64,000 nt of DNA, taken from Peribacillus sp. ACCC06369 (GTDB lineage Bacteria > Bacillota > Bacilli > Bacillales > DSM-1321). The translations under genes and the position numbers were made by a program. Of this stretch, positions 59,248-64,000 are shown piece by piece. The notes under the pieces are model-generated. The model had not been told where the DNA came from. It worked only from the letters and a program-made list of their open reading frames with translations, and did no database searches. The stretch is taken from assembly GCF_030348945.1 (NCBI RefSeq), contig NZ_JAUCEN010000002.1:3782001-3846000 (forward strand), read 5' to 3'. Numbering within the stretch: position 1 is the stretch's first letter; each line of letters begins with the position of its first letter.

Positions 59248-59770
59248 TTATTTTTCACTCCGATAATGGAGCTGGGCAATTTGCCTGTACTGCTGCATCT
59301 TTGTCAGCTTCATTTGGATTTCGGGACTTCCTGCTTGGAACAAACGAATCCCATTCCCCAGGATAATCGGTATGATGGACAGGATCACTTCATCCACCAG
59401 CGATTTCTTCATGAAATCAGACACTAACTCCGCACCGCCTACAAGCCAGATCCTTGATCCGCCTTTCAGTTTTCCAATGAAATCACCCACATCTCCAATC
59501 ACAAACTCCACATGTTCTTCTTTCCCTTTCGCACTTCTTGAAAAGACATAGCAGGCCTTATCTTGATTGGGAAATTCTCCTGCCAATGTATGAATCTGTT
59601 GATATGTCTTATTTCCCATAATCACCGTATCGCTATTTTTATAGAAATCGCCGTACCCCATTGTCCCCCTTCCCCTTCTGTCTCTTCAAGCCAATCTATG
59701 CTTCCAGCTTCCCTAGCGATATATCCATCCAGGCTTGTAGCTATATACATATAACGGTAGGCTTTTTCAT
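59248..59770 (-). pseudogene. DHFR/RibD-C family reductase, frameshifted
   Basis: The intact 3' part encodes a RibD C-terminal/YyaP-like reductase domain (TVIMGNKTYQQIHTLAG, IWLVGGAELVSDFMKK, PIILGNGIRLFQ). The N-terminal part IATSLDGYIAREAGSIDWLEE followed by TEGEG lies upstream in another frame. The shift occurs near GGGGGAC and ATGGGGTAC, each with one G more than needed for TEGEGDNGYGDF. The original ATG (59768-59770, with AAGGGAAAAA) is separated by a further 2-base shift. Sequencing error cannot be excluded, but three indels argue for decay. Confidence 0.78.
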
Positions 59771-59781
59771 TTTTTCCCTTC

Positions 59782-59811
59782 AGAAAAAAGGCTTCCATAT
59801 GGAAGCCTTAT
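59782..59811 (-). terminator. Terminator of racE
   Basis: AAGGCTTCC and GGAAGCCTT pair around ATAT-like centre on the minus strand, followed by TTTTTTC; overlaps the racE stop codon. Confidence 0.88.
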
Positions 59812-60611
59812 AAGTGATCAATTTTAATTGTTTCGATTGTATTGATATGAATACCGAGCCAGCTCTCCGCGATGGAACCGAACATATCTCTTGAACCGGT
59901 TGTATAAAAGCGATGAACTGGACGGAGCTTGCTTTTATTGATTAATTTATAGTAATCCAAAATGACACTTGCCTCTCGGGCCGTCTCTTCCCCAGAGGAA
60001 ATGACTTGTACTTCATCCCCCATATAGGTCGAGATTACAGGCCCCAGCAGTGGATAATGGGTACAGCCAAGGATTAATGTGTCGATCTTCGTTTTCTTCA
60101 ACGGACTCAAGGTTTGTGCCACGACCCTATTGACTATCTTCCCTTGAAACTCGCCGCTTTCTACGATAGGGACAAATTTCGGGCATGCTAAACTATCTAC
60201 TTTCACATCGGAATTGATGGAGGCAAGTGCATCGTCATACGCTTTGCTTTTCACTGTGCCTTCCGTACCAATAATGCCAATATGCAAGGAATTGGAAACT
60301 TTCAACGCCGCCCTTGCCCCAGGATGAATGACACCTAATACCGGAATCGGAAGTAATGCCCTGATTTCATCCAGTACAGCTGCAGTCGCTGTATTGCAGG
60401 CGATGATCAGCATTTTTATATCCTTCTTCATCAAAAACCTCGTCATTTGCCATGTGAAGGTTTGGACATCTTTTTTGGTCCTAGGCCCATAAGGGCATCT
60501 TGCTGTATCACCTAAGTATATAATATTTTCATTTGGAAGCTGACGCATGACTTCTTTAGCTACTGTCAAGCCGCCTACCCCTGAATCAATGATTCCTATC
60601 GGTTGTTTCAA
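59808..60611 (-). CDS. racE: Glutamate racemase
   Basis: Makes D-glutamate for peptidoglycan. Catalytic cysteines in [14 protein letters not shown] (near 73-86) and [14 protein letters not shown] (near 182-195); N-terminal [15 protein letters not shown]. 267 aa. Follows ysmB by 10 bases, as in B. subtilis (ysmB-racE). Confidence 0.96.
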   Translation of the reverse strand: MKQPIGIIDSGVGGLTVAKEVMRQLPNENIIYLGDTARCPYGPRTKKDVQTFTWQMTRFLMKKDIKMLIIACNTATAAVLDEIRALLPIPVLGVIHPGARAALKVSNSLHIGIIGTEGTVKSKAYDDALASINSDVKVDSLACPKFVPIVESGEFQGKIVNRVVAQTLSPLKKTKIDTLILGCTHYPLLGPVISTYMGDEVQVISSGEETAREASVILDYYKLINKSKLRPVHRFYTTGSRDMFGSIAESWLGIHINTIETIKIDHL

Positions 60612-60621
60612 AAAACTCGCC

Positions 60622-61065
60622 TCATTTTCCTTTCATTTCTTGATGTAGTTTTGCTAGAATTCCTTGCAGGGACACGATGTCAGATTCGTTAAAATTGACT
60701 AATACCCCACTCAAGTACTGTTGTCGTTTATTAATCACTTCTTCAATAATCCGTTCACCTTCTTCAAGAAGGTGAATTCGAACCACGCGCCGGTCCTTAT
60801 CATCCTTGACACGCTGGACAAGCTGATGTTTCTCCATGCGGTCAATCAGATCCGTTGTTGTGCTGAAGGCGAGAAACATCTTTGTGGACAATTCGCCAAT
60901 CGTCATGTCGCCTGATTCAAAAAGCCATTGCAAAGCCACGAATTGAGGAATGGTGATTTTATAATCTTTGAGAATTTCTCTTCCCCTTTGCTTAAGCCAT
61001 GTCGATACATAGCGCAATTCCCTCTCGATATCGGCTACATATGCAACCTGCTTCTCTTCATCCAT
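60622..61065 (-). CDS. ysmB: MarR-family transcription regulator YsmB
   Basis: 147-aa winged-helix regulator: [22 protein letters not shown] (helix-turn-helix, near 37-58), then the wing [17 protein letters not shown]. The start was chosen at ATG 61065 ([14 protein letters not shown]) with GGGGAG 9 bases upstream; the open frame extends 11 codons. Cotranscribed with racE. Target unknown. Confidence 0.92.
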   Translation of the reverse strand: MDEEKQVAYVADIERELRYVSTWLKQRGREILKDYKITIPQFVALQWLFESGDMTIGELSTKMFLAFSTTTDLIDRMEKHQLVQRVKDDKDRRVVRIHLLEEGERIIEEVINKRQQYLSGVLVNFNESDIVSLQGILAKLHQEMKGK

Positions 61066-61176
61066 ACACACAGCTCCCCACTTCATGAAACTTATCATAC
61101 TACCATTTTGGATGAAAGTGAAATGATTTTCAAGAATGATTATCCGGAATCCATAATGAAACCCCCTTCATAAAAA

Positions 61177-61236
61177 TAAGCAGCATCCAAAGAAGTCAAA
61201 ACAACCAAATTGTTTTGGCCTTCCTTATATGCTGCC
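61177..61236 (-). terminator. Long terminator hairpin of gerE
   Basis: GGCAGCAT ... AAGG ... CCAAAACAA on one side and TTGTTTTG ... CTTCTT ... ATGCTGC on the other form a long interrupted stem on the minus strand, followed by TTATTTTTATG. Confidence 0.75.
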
Positions 61237-61288
61237 AATGAACGGGAGAGAAAATATTTATAAGGCTTACGTATTAAATGTCAACACA

Positions 61289-61513
61289 TTAAAGCTTAAG
61301 TTCTCCCATACGAAGGAGTTCTATGACTGCCTGCGAACGTCCTTTGACTCCAAGCTTCTGCATCGCATTTGAAATATGGTTTCGAACTGTTTTTTCGCTA
61401 ATAAACAATTCACCTGCGATTTCTTTTGTTGTTTTGTCTTGTACTAGTAACTCAAATACTTCTTTTTCTCTTTTGGTGAGTAGTGGCTTATGAGTGAATT
61501 CGTTCTCCTTCAA
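61289..61513 (-). CDS. gerE: GerE, late sporulation transcription regulator
   Basis: 74-aa single-domain LuxR/FixJ-type DNA-binding protein that turns coat genes on or off in the mother cell late in sporulation. The helix-turn-helix is TKREKEVFELLVQDKTTKEI through SEKTVRNHISNAMQKLG. Length matches B. subtilis GerE (74 aa). A sigma-K-like promoter is placed upstream. Monocistronic. Confidence 0.97.
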   Translation of the reverse strand: MKENEFTHKPLLTKREKEVFELLVQDKTTKEIAGELFISEKTVRNHISNAMQKLGVKGRSQAVIELLRMGELKL

Positions 61514-61576
61514 GTAATGTTACCCTCCTTGCCTTCACCAGCATAAAACCCGGAGTGGGTGTCTATTTAGTCAAGA

Positions 61577-61605
61577 TATAGTATGTCGGCCGGGGCAAGG
61601 GAGTG
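61577..61605 (-). promoter_or_regulatory. Sigma-K-like promoter of gerE
   Basis: CACT (61602-61605), a 16-base spacer and CATACTATA (61577-61585) on the minus strand; the consensus is mACm-N16-CATANNNTA. gerE is sigma-K dependent in B. subtilis. Confidence 0.62.
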
Positions 61606-61636
61606 ACTCTTTTACTTGTCTAAAATGAAAATATTT

Positions 61637-62101
61637 TCAGGAATGTTCGAGCTCTGTTTGCCACATCGATCGCTTCATCTCTTCCGTCCAAGGTATCGGC
61701 TTTCCGGTGGCTTTGGAAACTTGGACAATCGTTCCCCTACCCGTTAAACAAATTGAACCATCTTGTTTGGTTCCCATATAATGTATGTCTACTGAAGAGT
61801 TTCCGATATGGTCAGCTTTCACATGGATCGTCAATTGGTCATTGAAAAACACTTGCTTCAGGTAATCACACTGTAAATTGGCAACAACCGGCATCTCACT
61901 GCATTCAGCCGAGGTCCAATCCTTCATGAACCCCATACTGTTGAAATACTCAATCCGAGCTTCCTCAAAATAAGTAAAAGGAATCGTGTTATTCAAGTGC
62001 CCAAACATATCAGTTTCTGAAAAACGGACCTTAATCTCATGTTTAAAAGAAAAATCATTGATCCACTCCGTTATATTATCGATATATGATATCCTGCCCA
62101 T
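61637..62101 (-). CDS. ysmA: YsmA, hot-dog fold acyl-CoA thioesterase
   Basis: 154-aa 4-hydroxybenzoyl-CoA-thioesterase-type protein: VRFSETDMFGHLNNTIPFTYFEEARIEYF (near 24-52, in two parts) holds the catalytic Asp and the FGHLNN loop. Substrate unknown. The start was set at ATG 62101 with AAAGGGTG at proper spacing; GTG 62110 overlaps that site. Located between gerE and sdhB as in B. subtilis. Confidence 0.9.
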   Translation of the reverse strand: MGRISYIDNITEWINDFSFKHEIKVRFSETDMFGHLNNTIPFTYFEEARIEYFNSMGFMKDWTSAECSEMPVVANLQCDYLKQVFFNDQLTIHVKADHIGNSSVDIHYMGTKQDGSICLTGRGTIVQVSKATGKPIPWTEEMKRSMWQTELEHS

Positions 62102-62361
62102 CTTGTGCACACCCTTTCTGAATTGAATGACTATTCACTCATTTTATAAGAAAACAACGATATTGAAAAGGATTTTCTATTGAAGGCAGGTTAATTTGCT
62201 TGTTGCTCACTTTATTATTCAAATCCTTCAGCCTTTGCGTGAGGATGTTGGGTTACAAGAAACTCATTTGCCCAAACCAATCACACTTCGATCCCGGTTT
62301 TTCAGGGTGCATGCAAATTATCAATCTTTTAAGGACTTGCCATTCTCTACGAATGTAAAAC

Positions 62362-62400
62362 AAAAAGAACCCATATCCTAAGATACGGGTTCTTTCATTT
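62362..62400 (-). terminator. Terminator of the sdh operon
   Basis: AAAGAACCCGTATC and GATATGGGTTCTTT pair with GU pairs around TTAG on the minus strand, followed by TTGTTTT. It lies 8 bases past the sdhB stop. Confidence 0.85.
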
Positions 62401-62406
62401 TCATTA

Positions 62407-63180
62407 TTAAACTTCGTCGCTTCCGAAGAAGTTACGGAATTGTTGGATCGTAGTATCACGGTTCAATGCTGCAATCGAAGTTGTTAATGGAATGCCTTTA
62501 GGGCAAGACTGCACACAGTTTTGTGAGTTACCGCAGTTTGCAAGTCCTCCATCACCCATGATTGTATTTAAACGTTCAGCTTTGTTCATTGCACCCGTTG
62601 GATGTGCGTTGAATAAACGAACTTGTGATAATGGTTGTGGCCCCATGAAGTCTGAATTGCTGTTTACGTTCGGGCAAGCCTCCAAACAAACACCGCAAGT
62701 CATACATTTTGATAACTCGTAAGCCCATTGACGTTTCTTTTCTGGCATACGCGGTCCTGGTCCAAGATTGTACGTTCCATCGATTGGAATCCATGCTTTT
62801 ACCTTTTTCAATGAGTCGAACATACGGCTGCGATCGACTTGTAGGTCACGAACAACAGGGAATGTACGCATTGGAGCTAGACGAACCGGTTGCTCCAATT
62901 GATCGATAAGAGCTGTACATGATTGTCTTGGTTTACCATTGATAACCATTGAACAAGCACCACAAACCTCTTCAAGACAGTTCATGTCCCATGCGATTGC
63001 TGTAGTGTGCTTGCCTTGTACAGTTACCGGATTACGACGAATTTCCATTAGAGCGGAAATTACGTTCATATTCGGGCGATACGCTAATTCGAATTCCTCA
63101 TCATAAGGAGCTGAATCCGGTGTATCTTGACGAGTGATTATAAAACGGACTGTTTTAGTCTCAGATTTAGTTTCAACCAT
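62407..63180 (-). CDS. sdhB: Succinate dehydrogenase iron-sulfur subunit
   Basis: Electron-transfer subunit of respiratory complex II. Cysteines for the 2Fe-2S cluster are in CLEEVCGACSMVING (near 69-83), and those for 4Fe-4S and 3Fe-4S in CMTCGVCLEACPN and NCVQSCPKGIPL. 257 aa, slightly longer than B. subtilis SdhB (253). Follows sdhA by 17 bases with AGGGGGAGC. Confidence 0.97.
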   Translation of the reverse strand: MVETKSETKTVRFIITRQDTPDSAPYDEEFELAYRPNMNVISALMEIRRNPVTVQGKHTTAIAWDMNCLEEVCGACSMVINGKPRQSCTALIDQLEQPVRLAPMRTFPVVRDLQVDRSRMFDSLKKVKAWIPIDGTYNLGPGPRMPEKKRQWAYELSKCMTCGVCLEACPNVNSNSDFMGPQPLSQVRLFNAHPTGAMNKAERLNTIMGDGGLANCGNSQNCVQSCPKGIPLTTSIAALNRDTTIQQFRNFFGSDEV

Positions 63181-63197
63181 TTTTTTGCTCCCCCTCT

Positions 63198-64000
63198 TTA
63201 GTGTTTCGTTGTGTAATCACGTTTACGCGGTGCGATCAGTGATACATCAATATCTTCATAATGGAATTCAGGTGCTTGATCCATGCCTTTGAATGTTGCC
63301 ATAGTTGTTTTCATGAATTCCTCATCATTACGTTCTGGGAAATCAGGTTTGTAATGCGCTCCGCGGCTTTCGTCACGGTTTAACGCACCAATTGTGATTA
63401 CACGAGCCAATTGCATCATATTTTGCAGCTGTCTAGTGAATGCAGCTCCTTGGTTACTCCATTTTGCCGTGTCATTGATGTTAATTTTCTTGTAACGTTC
63501 CATCAGTTCAAGAATCTTGTTATCCGTTTCTTTCAGCTTGTCATTGTAACGAACTACAGTAACATGCTGTGTCATCCACTCACCAAGTTCTTTGTGAAGA
63601 ACGTACGCATTTTCGTTACCATCAAGGGACATGACTTCATTCCATTTTTCCTGTTCTTGTTTTTCGTACCCTTCAAACAACGAAGAAGAAATGGATTCTG
63701 AAGTTTTATCAAGGCCTTCAATATATTTAACGGCATTCGGTCCAGCGACTGAACCACCATAGATTGCAGAAAGAAGTGAGTTCGCACCAAGACGGTTACC
63801 GCCATGTTGAGAGTAATCACACTCACCAGCAGCGAATAAACCTTTGATGTTAGTCATTTGGTCATAATCCACCCAAAGTCCGCCCATGGAATAGTGAACG
63901 GCAGGGAAAATTTTCATTGGAACTTTACGTGGATCTTCACCCATGAATTTCTCGTAGATTTCAATGATTCCACCAAGTTTTATATCAAGTAATTTAGGAT
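63198..64000 (-). CDS. sdhA: Succinate dehydrogenase flavoprotein subunit, C-terminal part
   Basis: Catalytic FAD subunit; the gene runs off the right edge, so the N-terminal FAD-attachment region is not visible. The visible part reads from KLLDIKLGGIIEIYEKFMG through FPAVHYSMGGLWVDYDQM (active-site His and Arg region), GECDYSQHGGNRLGANSLLS and the C-terminal helical domain to the end TTKH. The gene certainly continues upstream of the internal ATG at 63944, because the frame stays open to 64000 and remains family-like. Confidence 0.97.
   Translation of the reverse strand, partial: PKLLDIKLGGIIEIYEKFMGEDPRKVPMKIFPAVHYSMGGLWVDYDQMTNIKGLFAAGECDYSQHGGNRLGANSLLSAIYGGSVAGPNAVKYIEGLDKTSESISSSLFEGYEKQEQEKWNEVMSLDGNENAYVLHKELGEWMTQHVTVVRYNDKLKETDNKILELMERYKKININDTAKWSNQGAAFTRQLQNMMQLARVITIGALNRDESRGAHYKPDFPERNDEEFMKTTMATFKGMDQAPEFHYEDIDVSLIAPRKRDYTTKH

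Overview
The window reads as a chromosomal segment of an endospore-forming, aerobic, low-to-moderate GC Bacillaceae bacterium. The evidence is the gene order, which closely follows the B. subtilis segment from spoIVFB-minCD-mreBCD through comC-folC-valS-spoVID-hem-lon-clpX-tig-leu-ilv to gerE-sdhBA, together with AGGAGG-type ribosome binding sites and T-box leaders. The extra RNase E/G start next to spoIVFB and the IS1182-type element suggest a Peribacillus/Cytobacillus-like genus, but that placement is inference. Almost everything is on the minus strand.

Layout. 1-2.0 kb: RNase E/G start, then the sigma-K activation pair spoIVFA-spoIVFB behind a sigma-E-like promoter. 2.0-2.5 kb (+): a YabR-like S1 protein. 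2.6-9.4 kb: division and shape genes (minD, minC, mreD, mreC, mreB), radC, maf, spoIIB. 9.7-12.2 kb: comC and folC. 12.3-14.1 kb (+): two tandem, mutually related RimK-type ATP-grasp ligases of unknown product. 14.2-17.2 kb: valS with a T-box leader. 17.3-20.2 kb: a 63-codon membrane peptide, ysxE and spoVID. 20.4-20.6 kb: five tandem 41-bp repeats. 20.7-27.0 kb: the haem operon hemAXCDBL. 27.2-35.8 kb: a small membrane protein (+), engB, lonA, lonB, clpX, tig. 36-45.7 kb: ysoA and the ilvBHC-leuABCD operon, led by a promoter, a CodY-like box and a leucine T-box, with an internal terminator-like hairpin between leuB and leuC.

45.7-52.6 kb is an accessory block between ilvB and tRNA-Arg(UCU): an M15 peptidase without a signal peptide, a small acetyltransferase, several small membrane proteins, a GIY-YIG/DUF2087 pair, an unknown 86-codon gene, a complete IS1182-like element sitting inside a duplicated terminator palindrome, and a 66-codon orphan. 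52.8-59.2 kb: ysnB and rdgB, then a GerA-type germinant receptor operon in the order B-A-C lying where rph is expected. A decayed 3' fragment of rph remains downstream of it. Then gerM. 59.2-64 kb: a frameshifted DHFR-family pseudogene, racE, ysmB (MarR), gerE behind a sigma-K-like promoter, ysmA, sdhB and the 3' part of sdhA.

Functionally the segment combines spore formation and germination (spoIVFAB, spoIIB, spoVID, ysxE, lonB, gerE, gerM, ger operon), cell shape and division, protein quality control, haem synthesis and branched-chain amino-acid synthesis. The most notable observations are the replacement of rph by the germination operon, the tandem ATP-grasp pair, the IS insertion into a terminator, and the 41-bp repeat array.
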